NCBI RefSeq assembly: GCF_007860105.1
Contig: NZ_SJPU01000001.1
Location: forward strand, 2,501,700 to 2,565,699
DNA length: 64,000 nt
Direction: 5' to 3'
Source of the DNA: Allorhodopirellula heiligendammensis
GTDB lineage: Bacteria > Planctomycetota > Planctomycetia > Pirellulales > Pirellulaceae
Positions within the stretch are counted from its first letter, which is position 1, and every line of letters starts with the position of its first letter. The notes below the pieces were generated by a model, which worked only from the letters and a program-made list of their open reading frames with translations, made no database searches and had not been told where the DNA came from. A program made the position numbers and the translations under genes. Of the stretch, positions 1-8,820 are shown piece after piece.

Positions 1-2
1 AT

Positions 3-1055
3 GATCTGGATCCCGAGGCCGGAATTGTTCCGCTCGACGATTATCAACTCGCTTCGCGTTTGTCGTACCTGTTGTGGGCGACGTTGCCCGACGACGAGCT
101 GATGGAGCTCGCTGATTCTGCAACGCTTCACCAACCATCGATTTTAAAAACGCAAGTCAAACGCATGCTCGAGGATCCGCGATCCCGGGCACTCTTTGAC
201 GGTTTCGGTGCCCAGTGGCTGGGACTGGGAGATTTGGATCGCAAGGTGTTTGATCCGGCGAAGTTCCCCGAGATGACCGGTCCCATGCGGACGGCGATGT
301 ACGACGAAGCTCGCCTGTATTTTGAAAGCATCGTCCGCGAGAACCAGAGTATCGCGAGTTTCATCGATAGCGATTACACCTACCTCAATGAAGATCTCGC
401 GTCCATCTATGGAATGGATGAAACCGTCACGGGGGCTGAGATGCGGCGGGTGGCGTTAACCGATGATCACCGCGGCGGGATCTTGGGAATGCCCGGAGTG
501 CTCGCGGCGACATCCTTTCCGAACCGTACCAGCCCCGTGATCCGTGGCGTGTGGGTGCTCGAGCAAGTACTTGGAGAGGAAGTCCCGTCTGCGCCGCCTG
601 ACGTTCCGGCACTCGAGAAACAGGACCAGCAGTCGATCGCCAACCTATCCCTGCGCGAACGCACCGAGCTGCACCGCAGTGATCCTGTCTGCGCCAATTG
701 CCATCGTTTGCTCGACCCGATCGGGTTCGGACTCGAGAATTTCGATGCCATCGGCCGCTGGCGCGAACAGGACGAGAATGGCGAGCCGATCGACGCCTCG
801 GGTGAGCTTCCTGATGGGAGCCGTTTTTCAACTCCTCAGGAGTTGAAAGGTATGATCACCGGTCGGCTCGACGATTTTTCTCGAACATTGGTCGAGAAAA
901 TGTTAGCCTATGCGTTGTGCCGTTCGCTGGAGGGCTACGACGAAATTGTGGTCGATGAACTGATGCAGGAGATCGCCCAGGACGGCTACCACATGCAGAC
1001 GATCGTTACGGCGGTCGTCACCAGTTACCCCTTCACCCACCGTCGCACCGAGTAG
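3..1055 (+). CDS. DUF1592/DUF1588/DUF1585 planctomycete protein, 5'-truncated by the window edge
   Basis: The reading frame is open from base 3, where it already reads as [15 protein letters not shown], typical of the DUF1592 start, so the real N-terminus (often a signal peptide and cytochrome-like domain) lies outside the window. DUF1592 is followed by DUF1588 ([17 protein letters not shown]...PP, then [19 protein letters not shown]) and a DUF1585 end. The CxxCH-like CANCH motif recalls a haem-binding site. In planctomycetes this large exported protein is almost always followed by a DUF1552 gene, as it is here. The function of the pair is not established. Confidence 0.9.
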   Translation, partial: DLDPEAGIVPLDDYQLASRLSYLLWATLPDDELMELADSATLHQPSILKTQVKRMLEDPRSRALFDGFGAQWLGLGDLDRKVFDPAKFPEMTGPMRTAMYDEARLYFESIVRENQSIASFIDSDYTYLNEDLASIYGMDETVTGAEMRRVALTDDHRGGILGMPGVLAATSFPNRTSPVIRGVWVLEQVLGEEVPSAPPDVPALEKQDQQSIANLSLRERTELHRSDPVCANCHRLLDPIGFGLENFDAIGRWREQDENGEPIDASGELPDGSRFSTPQELKGMITGRLDDFSRTLVEKMLAYALCRSLEGYDEIVVDELMQEIAQDGYHMQTIVTAVVTSYPFTHRRTE

Positions 1056-1103
1056 TCCCCCCCCATTCCCCCACCATATCCCCCATCCCACATCCCCCAT
1101 CCC

Positions 1104-1215
1104 ATATCAGCCGCACAGCGCTAGCTGCGGTTAACACCCGTTCCTCCCCACCCCACCCATTCCACCCACCCCCGTCTTATATCAGCCGCACAGCGCTAGC
1201 TGCGGTTAACACCCG
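1104..1215. repeat. Two direct copies of a ~37-bp palindromic intergenic repeat
   Basis: The same unit, beginning ATATCAGCCGCACAGCGCT and ending GCGGTTAACACCCG, occurs at about 1104-1140 and 1179-1215. Each copy has CCGCA/TGCGG ends around the self-complementary hexamers AGCGCT and GCTAGC, so it can form a small hairpin. The rest of the 1056-1455 gap is C-rich low-complexity sequence (CCCACCC/CCCATCCC runs) with no credible gene. The repeat looks like a dispersed REP-type element. Confidence 0.8.
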
Positions 1216-1455
1216 TGTCCCTCCCCACCCCACCCGTTCCTCCCCACCCCACCTGTTCTTCCCCCACCCATCCTCCGCCGCGCACCACCCTCCGGTTCCC
1301 ACCCACCCGGACATCACCGCATCGTCGGGCCGATCCTCGCGACCATGCCACCCGGCACGTTATCGGTCGGCGGTCATCGAATGCATCCGCCGCACACGAC
1401 GTGACGCCAGCGTTCCACCGGATGTCCTCCGCAACCCATTTTCCAAATCAATCCA

Positions 1456-2844
1456 ATGATCAGAAACAGCACCATTGATCGCCGTGCCTGCCTCAAAGGC
1501 GTGGGTGTTTCGCTCGCCCTGCCCCTGTTGGACACCATGGCGTGGGCGGACACCGGCACGATTGCCACTCCTCAGCCTCCCGTACGGCTGGGCTTCATGT
1601 ACATGCCGCACGGGGTGATCATGGACCAGTTCTGGCCCGCCGACGCGGCCAGCTTCTTGACGTCGCCACCGCCCGCCCTCGATGCCCTGCGACCGGTGCT
1701 CGACCAATGCCTGATGATGAAGGGAATTGCGGGCGTTCCCAACGGCCCGTTCAAAGGCGCGCCGCACGCACTCGAGCTATCGACATGGCTGACCGCCGCC
1801 CTGCCGTCCGCCGAGAAGCGGGACGAGATCAGTATCTCGATCTCTGCCGACCAGATCGCCGCCGGTGCCCTGGGCGCTTTCACCGCATTGCCCTCGCTGG
1901 AACTTGCCACGATGCCGCAGACGTGGAAGGAGAATCAGGCAGGTCTGAACGAGGCCTACTACTCGCACTGCAGTTTTCGCTCTCCCACCCAAGCCGTACC
2001 GGCGGAGACGAACCCCCGCAATGTGCTCAATCGCATGTTCCACAAGCAGGCACCCGGCGGCGGCCGCACGCCGACCGCCATGAGTCCGCTCGACCGCAAC
2101 ATGCTCGACTTGGTACTCGGGGGTGCCAATGATCTGCGGCGCACCCTGCCCGTCGCCGACCAGCGCAAACTCGACGAGTACTTGGACAGCGTTCGTTCGG
2201 TGGAACGGCGGATTGCCGCCATCGAACTGCGCCAGCAAGAGGCGGCATTGGAAAAGGCGGGAGTCCGGCCGAGCCGCCGGCGTGATTCCGATTCATCGCC
2301 GATCGAGATCAAGATTCCTGAGGGAGACCGGCGCAGCAAGTACATGCAAGTGATGTGCGACCTGAACGTGCTCGCATTCCAGACCGACACCACCCGCGTG
2401 TGCACTTATATTGGCTCGACGCCCAACGGTGTCTCCTATCCCGAACTCGGATTCAACGATCAGCATCACTCCACAACCCACCACAACAACGACGCCGAGA
2501 AAGTTCGCAAGGTGGCCGCGATCACGGCCTTCAACATCGAGCAGTTTGCCTACATGGTGAAGAAGATGCACAGCCTGCGAGAGGGCGACGGCACGCTGCT
2601 GGACAACTGCATCATGATGTGGGGATCGGGACTCGAAAACGGCGACAAGCACACGCGAGAAAACCTCCCCTTCATCATCGCCGGCAAGGGCGGCGGTACC
2701 ATCAAGACCGGACGCTTCTTGCCCGACGTGAAGGGCAATCAAGGCGATCTGCTGACCACGCTCGTGACCTGCGCCGGCGTCCCGCTCGGCCGCCCCATCG
2801 GAATCGCCACCAAACAAATCCCCGAGATCTCCGCCAACTCCTGA
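1456..2844 (+). CDS. DUF1552 family exported protein
   Basis: The 462-residue protein starts with a twin-arginine-like signal ([18 protein letters not shown]), suggesting Tat export. The body matches the DUF1552 family: [16 protein letters not shown] near the N-terminus, then [27 protein letters not shown] and a C-terminal [21 protein letters not shown] block. It is the usual downstream partner of the DUF1592 protein and is probably cotranscribed with it, although a 400-bp repeat-bearing gap separates them. The enzymatic role is unknown. The length is normal for the family. Confidence 0.9.
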   Translation: MIRNSTIDRRACLKGVGVSLALPLLDTMAWADTGTIATPQPPVRLGFMYMPHGVIMDQFWPADAASFLTSPPPALDALRPVLDQCLMMKGIAGVPNGPFKGAPHALELSTWLTAALPSAEKRDEISISISADQIAAGALGAFTALPSLELATMPQTWKENQAGLNEAYYSHCSFRSPTQAVPAETNPRNVLNRMFHKQAPGGGRTPTAMSPLDRNMLDLVLGGANDLRRTLPVADQRKLDEYLDSVRSVERRIAAIELRQQEAALEKAGVRPSRRRDSDSSPIEIKIPEGDRRSKYMQVMCDLNVLAFQTDTTRVCTYIGSTPNGVSYPELGFNDQHHSTTHHNNDAEKVRKVAAITAFNIEQFAYMVKKMHSLREGDGTLLDNCIMMWGSGLENGDKHTRENLPFIIAGKGGGTIKTGRFLPDVKGNQGDLLTTLVTCAGVPLGRPIGIATKQIPEISANS

Positions 2845-2861
2845 GCACAGCGCCAACAAAA

Positions 2862-3242
2862 TCAAACCCAGCCACTACACCAGCTCAATTGAGGATCATC
2901 CGCCGGAAGCAGTATTTGGTCAAAGTCCTTCAGGAGCGTGACGGTCTGGCCGTGCAGGTCGTTCAGTGGAAGCTGCTGGGGCTGTTTCAAATCGCCCACT
3001 ATGCCGCACGAATAACGCTGAACGAGCGACGACCCGGCGCACGTCGCTTCCATGACGACGGCAGCGTTCGGATCCCAGGTTTGCTCCCCGAAATCAATTG
3101 CTGCGGTGAAGCTGCGAGGATCGCCATCGTCGACGGCGATCGCAACACAGTCGCGTGCGACGCGTTTCCTATCCTCCGGCCGGAGGTTTCGTTCGACGAC
3201 TCCGGCCGGCGAAAACCGTGGTGCGAACGGACGATCGTTCAC
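2862..3242 (-). CDS. Hypothetical protein
   Basis: An approximately 127-codon frame, bounded upstream by an in-frame TGA, with GTG or TTG as possible starts near 3242. The product (NDRPFAPRFSPAGVVERN..., RVARDCVAIAVDDG, FTAAIDFGEQTWDPNAAVVME, LLKDFDQILLPADDPQL) has ordinary protein composition and no transmembrane segment, and reads like a real cytoplasmic protein. I do not recognise the family. It could be an N-terminally shortened copy of a longer gene, because no ATG is available. It converges with the DUF1552 gene (17-bp gap). Confidence 0.5.
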   Translation of the reverse strand: MNDRPFAPRFSPAGVVERNLRPEDRKRVARDCVAIAVDDGDPRSFTAAIDFGEQTWDPNAAVVMEATCAGSSLVQRYSCGIVGDLKQPQQLPLNDLHGQTVTLLKDFDQILLPADDPQLSWCSGWV

Positions 3243-3403
3243 AAGGAAACACGGGCCAGCGGGATCAGCACGAATGCGAATCTCTCAGCTGGAGTCACGG
3301 CGACTCATGGCGTGAGTCTTTGGCACATCGCGTGAGTCGTTCGGAAATTTGCTGTTTTTTGAAAAGGCGCAGTGGCCGAGCCGAAACAGGCTCTCGAAGA
3401 AGT

Positions 3404-3607
3404 ATGGAAGTTTCCAAACTGGCATCACGAGTTCCGATTTTCCCGCTGTTCATTGCGGTGAGCTTGCTCGTCGGCTGGTTTATCCCTGGGTTCTATGCCT
3501 GGACCGACTCCGACCAGAGCCGCCCATCGCCGCTGCTGTGGAAGGTGCCGCTTTGGTCGGCGATTGCTTCCGCGGCGTTTTGTGTTGCTCTGCCGTGGTT
3601 GTCGTAG
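3404..3607 (+). CDS. Small two-helix membrane protein
   Basis: A 67-residue protein with two clear hydrophobic segments (IFPLFIAVSLLVGWFIPGF and WSAIASAAFCVALPWL) separated by a polar loop (AWTDSDQSRPSPLLWK). It starts with ATG at 3404 behind a purine-rich stretch (GAAGAAG). Hydrophobic patterning this regular is not expected of an antisense shadow. Its last ~115 bases overlap the 3' end of a minus-strand gene, and one of the two 3' ends is probably an artefact of a junction here. The function is unknown. Confidence 0.6.
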   Translation: MEVSKLASRVPIFPLFIAVSLLVGWFIPGFYAWTDSDQSRPSPLLWKVPLWSAIASAAFCVALPWLS

Positions 3608-4263
3608 CCGGCCGGTCGTTGGACTTGATAGCGACTCTTCTCGCCTTCGATGAATTCGCCGCGTTTCAGGTTTTCGCCACGGCGGACAACGAATGCCAGG
3701 ACGTCGCCTACGTCGTGCATCCACAACGCTGTCCCGCCACCACGGTGCCGATCGCGGTTGAACGTCGACAAGCGTTTCTCCATCGCATTGATGACGACCG
3801 TGGTAGGCAACTGAAACGGCATCGGTTTCTCGTGCCGATTCATGTAGTGGCGAAACGAACGCTGGCTGGTCGCGATCCGCTCGTAGTTCGATCGTCGCAG
3901 CAATTCGGGATGCCTCATCCACGTTCGCATCGCCAGGTCCGCCGGCGTTAATTCGTCGTCGGTTGGCAGCGGAATGCCGGCTTTGGAATAGGCCAAGATC
4001 AAGGACTCCATTCCTCGATCGTTGGCGACTTCGTCGATGTGGAATTGAGCTTCGATCAGTTCGCTGGGAGCGGACCGCGTCGGTGTCCTCAGCAGACGTG
4101 CGAGCTTTTTGAATTGGTCTTCGTCGAAACTGGTGTCGGCTGAGATCGTGAAATTCCGCGCGACGAAGTAGTCGGAGAACGGCAGCAGAAAGTCGCGAAG
4201 TAGATCGAGGTCGACAGATCCGAAGTCATTGTTGAGGAAACTCGGTGATCGGAAAGCAGGCAT
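3493..4263 (-). CDS. Hypothetical protein of the island, 3' end possibly run into host DNA
   Basis: About 256 residues from ATG at 4263 (MPAFRSPSFLNNDF). It is soluble and charged, with a region ALWMHDVGDVLAFVVRRGE near the C-terminus; I do not recognise the family. It lies directly downstream of the HTH/recombinase pair on the same strand, so it is probably island-borne. Its last ~35 codons are antisense to the small membrane protein gene, which suggests the island-host junction is near 3605 and that the natural C-terminus was lost. Confidence 0.55.
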   Translation of the reverse strand: MPAFRSPSFLNNDFGSVDLDLLRDFLLPFSDYFVARNFTISADTSFDEDQFKKLARLLRTPTRSAPSELIEAQFHIDEVANDRGMESLILAYSKAGIPLPTDDELTPADLAMRTWMRHPELLRRSNYERIATSQRSFRHYMNRHEKPMPFQLPTTVVINAMEKRLSTFNRDRHRGGGTALWMHDVGDVLAFVVRRGENLKRGEFIEGEKSRYQVQRPAGYDNHGRATQNAAEAIADQSGTFHSSGDGRLWSESVQA

Positions 4264-4415
4264 TTGGGACTCATGAAAAATCAGCTTTAGCGATGAACAT
4301 CCTTGGGGAATGGCGAGGCGGCTAGCGTTTGCTAGCAAACTCCGTGCTCCTGTTTATCAGACACATGTCCCGTGACACGTTTGGTCCATCGCCACCAGAA
4401 AATTCTTCGCAGCCC

Positions 4416-4817
4416 TTACGACCGGTCCGGTTTTGACGGTGGGTCAGACCGCAATTCAGCCCACAAAACACGTTGCTTTTTCCAGTCCATTTCCATCGTC
4501 AGCGGTCGCAGAAGTTTTTCCGAGATTTGCGGCTTGCCCTTCTTCATCCGAGGCAGGAACAGCAGCTCTTCCTGAATATCGGGAGCAAGCAATGTCAGGC
4601 TGAGGATCTGCGAAACCCGAGGCTGCGACACATGACCGATCTCCGCAATGTGCTGCAGTCCCGTCGCCCGCCCGGATCGCAACAACTCGTCAAACCGAAT
4701 CGCCAACGCCATCAGCCGCGTGATTCGCGGCAGCGTGCCCGGAACAGCTTCCTTCTCGTCGACGATTTTGTGACGACGCGATGTCGTCACCGCGATCGTC
4801 TTGCGAACCGTAATCAT
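4416..4817 (-). CDS. Small helix-turn-helix protein paired with a serine recombinase
   Basis: About 133 residues, starting MITVRKTIAV at ATG 4817, which overlaps the recombinase stop (ATGA). The middle carries a helix-turn-helix-like segment, GLQHIAEIGHVSQPRVSQIL, followed by LTLLAPDIQEELLFLP. Small proteins of this kind are commonly encoded immediately after large serine recombinases in genomic islands, and the 4-base overlap implies translational coupling. A role as a DNA-binding accessory factor is inferred. The gene looks intact although its partner is truncated. Confidence 0.7.
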   Translation of the reverse strand: MITVRKTIAVTTSRRHKIVDEKEAVPGTLPRITRLMALAIRFDELLRSGRATGLQHIAEIGHVSQPRVSQILSLTLLAPDIQEELLFLPRMKKGKPQISEKLLRPLTMEMDWKKQRVLWAELRSDPPSKPDRS

Positions 4818-5395
4818 GCTACCGACTCCTCGCACTCTTCAACGAGCGCGTTGATCGCCGTCGGGTGGTACGAGATCGCCATTGAACCGGCATCGGGATC
4901 GTGGACAACTCTCGCGACGAGCAGCTCGACAAGGTGAACCCGTTCTTTCGCCGTCAGCGAAGCCCAAACCACTTTGAAGTCCGACATCGCAATGTCGATG
5001 TCGAGCCGCGAAAGTTGGCGGGCGGCAACTTGTTTCAATTTTTCCGTCGCGACAACAACATCGGCTTCCGCCTTTGCAATCCGGGATTTCAAGTCCTCGA
5101 CTCGGATATCGTTCAGGTTCTCGAACACTTCGTGCTTCAGTATTCGTTGAACCTCCTCGGTGTCCCGGTTGACTTGAGCTTTTAACTGAGCCAGGAGCGT
5201 TTCAACTTCGGCTTGCTCTTTATCAAGCAATGCCTTCGATCCTTGGAACACCGCGTCACGCAAGCCTTGGTCATCAACAACCACTCGGAGTTCATCGACG
5301 ACCGCGGCTTCGATCATTGCGGCTGAGACCGACCCCATCTCACAAGCATCGGCCCCACTCTTCACCGTCGTTTGGCAAGCGTAATAGCATTGTAA
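4814..5395 (-). pseudogene. C-terminal remnant of a large serine recombinase
   Basis: Only the end of the protein remains: a zinc-ribbon-like piece (CYYACQTTVKSGADACEM), the long coiled coil (LDKEQAEVETLLAQLKAQVN...) and the terminal SLTAKERVHLVELLVARVVHDP...ISYHPTAINAL, all typical of large serine integrases. The catalytic N-terminal domain with the nucleophilic serine and most of the recombinase domain are absent. Upstream, the frame runs into the cysteine desulfurase sequence at about 5385-5395. It cannot be catalytic. It was probably the mobility gene of this island. Confidence 0.85.
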
Positions 5396-6332
5396 GCAGA
5401 CCTTCACCATCGGCACCAAGAAATGCGATGTTGCTGATGTGTGGCAATCTGCTCTCTCGATTACCATTTACCGAGACGCCTTTCAATGATTCAAGGAGCA
5501 TAGTCTCAAATCGATCTCGAAGACCCGAGATGTGCTCACTCCATGCTCGACGGTTCTGTGACGCCAAGCGACATGCCTCACCAAGTCCAACGATGCAGGG
5601 TACATTCAGCGTGCCAGGCCGGATTCCCTTTTCCTGGCCACCGCCGTACAGTCGCGGATCAATTGATTTTGCCTTTCCCAAGTCGCGAATATACAACGCC
5701 CCCGCTCCCTTGGGGCCATAAAACTTGTGCGCGGAAAGGGTCAGCAATGAGACGTGAACCGCTTCAACATCAATCGCCACTTTTCCTGCTGCCTGAGCTG
5801 CATCACAGTGGACCGGAATGCCTAGTTCACCGCAGATGGATGCAATCTCTGCGACCGGGTGTATCGTGCCGATTTCGTTGTTGCCCCACATTATTGAAAC
5901 GAGCGCGGTATCGTCACGAATCGAATTTCTCAACTCGTCGAGGTCAATGTTTCCAAACTCATCAACATTCAAATAGGTGACCTGCCATCCTTCGCTTTCA
6001 AGATGGCGACATGGCTCGAGAACCGCGGAGTGCTCGGTAGCCTGAGTAATGATGTGGCGTTTGCCTGGCGGCTGCTTAGATGCCAAGCCAAGGATTGCCA
6101 AATTATTTGCCTCAGTTGCCCCGCTGGTCCAAACAATTTCGTTGGGAATACAGTTAATCAAAGTGGCAACTGCTTCACGGGCTTGCCTAATCGCTCGCTG
6201 CACAACGCCACCTACGGCCTCGTGCGGCGTCCCTGGATTTCCAAAGTTCTCGGTGAAAAAGGGAAGCATGGCTGCAAGCACGCTTGAGTCCAGCCGAGTC
6301 GTGGAACAGTTGTCTAGGTATATTGGTTGCAC
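5340..6332 (-). pseudogene. dndA: DndA/IscS-type cysteine desulfurase, 3'-truncated
   Basis: Fold-type I PLP enzyme: MQPIYLDNCSTTRLD start, FTENFGNPGTPHE, WTSGATEANNLAI, ATEHSAVLEP, GNNEIGTIHPV, HCDAAQAAGKV and the PLP lysine in SAHKFYGPKGAGALY. The family is about 380-400 residues. Here recognisable sequence stops after ADGEGLL (near residue 312) and the frame then reads the neighbouring recombinase in another frame, so the mobile loop with the catalytic cysteine is lost. The DndA assignment rests partly on the divergent neighbour; a general IscS/NifS homologue is the alternative. Confidence 0.75.
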
Positions 6333-6370
6333 GATGGGTCCTTGACGGTTTCTTTGCAGCGTGTTGAAGA

Positions 6371-6610
6371 ATGACGAATCATCGCCGAGACATCAAGGAT
6401 GCGTGTGCGAGACCGGACGCAAAGACATCCAACGCGCTGTGGCTACACAAAGAGGCGGTGCCATCGCTTGTGCCTCTCCTTCGTGTCTACGAGGGCTGTG
6501 CGCGAGCGTACATTGGGGCAATGGATGACATGAATATCGTCAAGTTGCATAGATACTCAGGCAAGTTGTCGTACATGTCATGTGACTCGTTTGATGACGA
6601 TGCGCTGCAG
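6371..6610 (+). pseudogene. N-terminal fragment resembling the Dnd-associated putative methyltransferase
   Basis: From ATG 6371 the protein reads NALWLHKEAVPSLVPLLRVYEGCARAYIG, then NIVKLHRYSGKLSYM and CDSFDDD. I recognise this pattern (LLRxYEGCARAYxG...IxKLHR...VSYL) from the DNA phosphorothioation-associated putative methyltransferase, usually found beside dnd genes. After about 6600 the frame is antisense to the phage gene, so the rest has been deleted. It is divergent from the cysteine desulfurase with a 38-bp gap, as expected for a dnd locus. The family call is from memory of motifs and needs checking. Confidence 0.5.
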
Positions 6611-7351
6611 AACCTCACACTCCTCATCGTTCGCCGCGAACCATTGGCCACGATGTTTCTCGCTACGGTTCTGCAGCGAGCGAATCGAGGCTTCGATGTC
6701 TCGTTCGACGGAGATGATTCGCAGTGAATCGCCCAGCCCCGCGTGAAGGTGATTCACGAAGCGACATAGGTGCGGATACTTTGCGCCGGAGACCGTCTTG
6801 TCTCGATTGGCTTCCGATTTGCGACTGACGATCCACGACTTGAGCATTTGAGTCAGTTGGTCGTCGCTGACGTTCGGGTCCGTCGCCGGGAAACGCATCA
6901 CCTTTTCGCAAAGCTGTGCCAATCCGACTTCTTCGAGTAACCAATCGACGATGGTGTCAATGTTTCGGCGGCAACCTTCGGCACCCCAGTCGTTCATCGT
7001 GTCGACGCGGGTTTCGCAGTTGCACGTTTCGCTTGGCTTGGCAAACCAAGCGATCATCTTTTTAAGTTCGTTGCCTGGGCCGGGCCGGTAGCTGCTCATC
7101 TTCAGCGTCGCCGGCATCGGGTCTTCGTCCGGCATGTAGTTGCGAAGCAGTGCTTCCAACTCGGTGATGTCTTGTTTGCGTCGCTTCTTGTTGACCAATG
7201 CCATGCCAATCGTGACGACGTTGATCGCGCACGGGTTGTCGTTGGTCTGGCACGCGTTACAGGCGGTTGGCGTGGTTTGCACCCGACAGCCAGCGAGTTG
7301 GCATGCCACTTCGCATTGGTTGTCGGGCGTTAGATGTGGGCAATGCATCAT
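6578..7351 (-). pseudogene. Chimera: Cys-rich phage protein joined to the C-terminal half of a sulfotransferase-like protein
   Basis: The N-terminal part is Cys-rich (CPHLTPDNQCEVACQLAGC, CNACQTNDNPC), then GPGNELKKMIAWF and CNCETRVDTMNDWG...NIDTIVDWLLEE, a layout seen in uncharacterised phage and planctomycete proteins. From about residue 141 (GLAQLCEKVMRFPATD) it changes to the C-terminal half of phage sulfotransferase-like proteins (GAKYPHLCRFVNHLHAGLG, LRIISVERDIEASIRSL). The PAPS-binding N-terminal loop expected of a sulfotransferase is missing, and the 3' end stops at the Dnd joint. The likeliest explanation is a deletion fusing two former neighbours. Both halves are family guesses. Confidence 0.45.
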
Positions 7352-7427
7352 GCTGTCATCCCCGCTACTGCTCCATCGAATGAACCGGACGAACTGGGTG
7401 GATCGCCGGGGTCTTCACAATCACTGC

Positions 7428-8509
7428 TCACCAGTTCCCACCCTTTTGCATCTCGACGCGATTGGCTTCGATCTGCTCCTTACGTTTCGATCGGCGACGT
7501 TGACGCTCAACAATTGCTTGCTGGCGTTGTTGTTCCTCGGCGGCATCTGCCGCACGAGTGTCAGCGTCGATCTTCGCCATTTCGACATCGACGTTGATGT
7601 CATCGTCGAACAGACCTTTGAGTTTGATCCATGCTTTTTTCAGGAACCCGACGGTCGAATTCCACATCGACTTCACTTGACCAACGAACACGGTCCATGT
7701 GTCGGCAAGGTAGCCGCGGCGACCTCACCGAGAATGTCGACCAGTGAGCGAGCGTTGCCTTTGGCATCTTTCGTCGTGACGCCAAATATGGTTTTGAACT
7801 TTTCGGATTCCGCGGCACTGATCGTCAGAAGCCGGCGCATCGCATTACCGGCAGACGAGCCTTGAATGCCCATATTGCCAAGCGTTCCGAGAATCGCGAG
7901 CGTCTCTTCAAGGCTCATGTTCGCATCAGCGGCGACGGGGCCGGCATAGGACAACGCTTCGCCGAGAGACTCCACCGTGTTGAATGACTTGTTCGCCGCT
8001 GCGGTCAATCCATCGGCAACCCGTGTCGCCTCGCCGGCCTCCATTCCGAACTGACGAATGGTCGCTGCCATGATGCCAGACGCCTGAGTCGCGTCGGTGC
8101 CAGTCGCGCGAGCCATGTTCATCACAGCGGCTGTCATCTTCTCGATCTGGTCCGGCTTGAAACCGGCACGCCCAAGCTCGGTCATCAACGATGCGACTTC
8201 GCTGGCGGAGTAACTGGTGGTTGCTCCGAGCTTCTTTGCCGTATTGCGCAGCGACTCAAGCTGCGATCCGGTCGCTTGCGTGATCGCGGCGACGCCCCGC
8301 ATTGCGTCATCGAAGTTGGAGAAGATAGCGACGCTGCCTGCTAGTGGTGCCGCAGCGGCCGCGCCGAGTCCCATCAGTTTGGTGCCGAGCAACCGCGTTG
8401 ACGCACCGAACGATTCCAATCGCTTTTGAGCTGACCGCAGACCCTTCACGAATGCTGCATCCTTGGTCAGCAGTTCGACGTAGGCGGATCCGGCGCGGAC
8501 TTGGGACAT
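7428..8509 (-). pseudogene. Phage tail tape measure protein, internally deleted and frameshifted
   Basis: The N-terminal 270 residues (from ATG 8509) are typical of TP901-type tape measures: AGSAYVELLTKDAAFVKGLRSAQKRL, FDDAMRGVAAITQATGSQLE, SMTELGRAGF-like and GNAMRRLLTISAAESEKF, ending GEVAAAT. Then an unrelated short tail (LPTHGPCSLVK) leads to a stop. In a shifted frame just beyond, 7691-7428 continues as VKSMWNSTVGFLKKAWIKLKG and a charged coiled coil, recognisable as a later part of a tape measure. Siphoviral tape measures are usually over 600 residues; here about 360 codons remain in two frames, so a large middle segment is gone. Confidence 0.8.
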
Positions 8510-8820
8510 GGAGAATCGTTCTCACGGGGTTGGAATCTTGCGTTGAGAAGATGTGCGACTTGTTCAACAGTGGCTTTCACCGGAACGGACCGCGTGACCG
8601 TGTAGGGATTGAAGTCATCCGGCTTGAACGGCTTTCGCCGACGCTTGCGATCGCGATTGATTTCGGCCGTTAGTGCCATCACGCTGCTGGCGATATGCCA
8701 GTCGTGTTGGCGTTTCGCTTCGGCCATTTGCACGAGGTGGCGGAGCGTCAGTGGTCCGGGGTCGACTCCGATGATGCCGGCGAGTCGGATGATGAGTCGT
8801 TCAACGTCGGCACCGCGAGT
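8467..8820 (-). CDS. Tail assembly chaperone extension (T-like), probably made by -1 frameshifting
   Basis: This frame encodes ERLIIRLAGIIGVDPGPLTL, then RHLVQMAEAKRQHDW and FKPDDFNPY, a pattern I associate with small phage proteins located just before the tape measure gene. The conserved part begins upstream of the only ATG (8727, MAEAKRQ), and no ATG, GTG or TTG is available in this frame before it, while the preceding chaperone gene overlaps it in the 0 frame. That is the arrangement of G/GT proteins produced by a -1 frameshift. It ends at 8467, overlapping the tape measure start by 43 bases. Confidence 0.55.
   Translation of the reverse strand, partial: TRGADVERLIIRLAGIIGVDPGPLTLRHLVQMAEAKRQHDWHIASSVMALTAEINRDRKRRRKPFKPDDFNPYTVTRSVPVKATVEQVAHLLNARFQPRENDSPCPKSAPDPPTSNC

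Larger units (their letters stand above)
3608..6605. mobile_element. Degenerate genomic island with recombinase and Dnd remnants
   Basis: The segment carries an island-type set (hypothetical gene, HTH gene, large serine recombinase) plus phosphorothioation-type genes, but nothing except the HTH gene looks complete. The borders are inferred: the left from the antisense overlap with a host membrane gene near 3605, the right from the point near 6605 where the Dnd-associated fragment meets the phage gene. No attachment-site repeats were identified. Confidence 0.5.

Noticed and set aside
2355-3335. Plus-strand ORF of 326 codons downstream of the DUF1552 gene
   Set aside because: It is an out-of-frame reading of DUF1552 continuing antisense to the gene at 2862; no start region or family pattern.
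3155-3403. N-terminal extension of the membrane protein (frame from 3155)
   Set aside because: The upstream codons are patternless and arginine/serine-rich; only the part from ATG 3404 has membrane-protein features.
6611-6727. C-terminal extension of the Dnd-associated fragment
   Set aside because: This part is antisense to the phage sulfotransferase-like sequence; the family pattern stops at about 6605.
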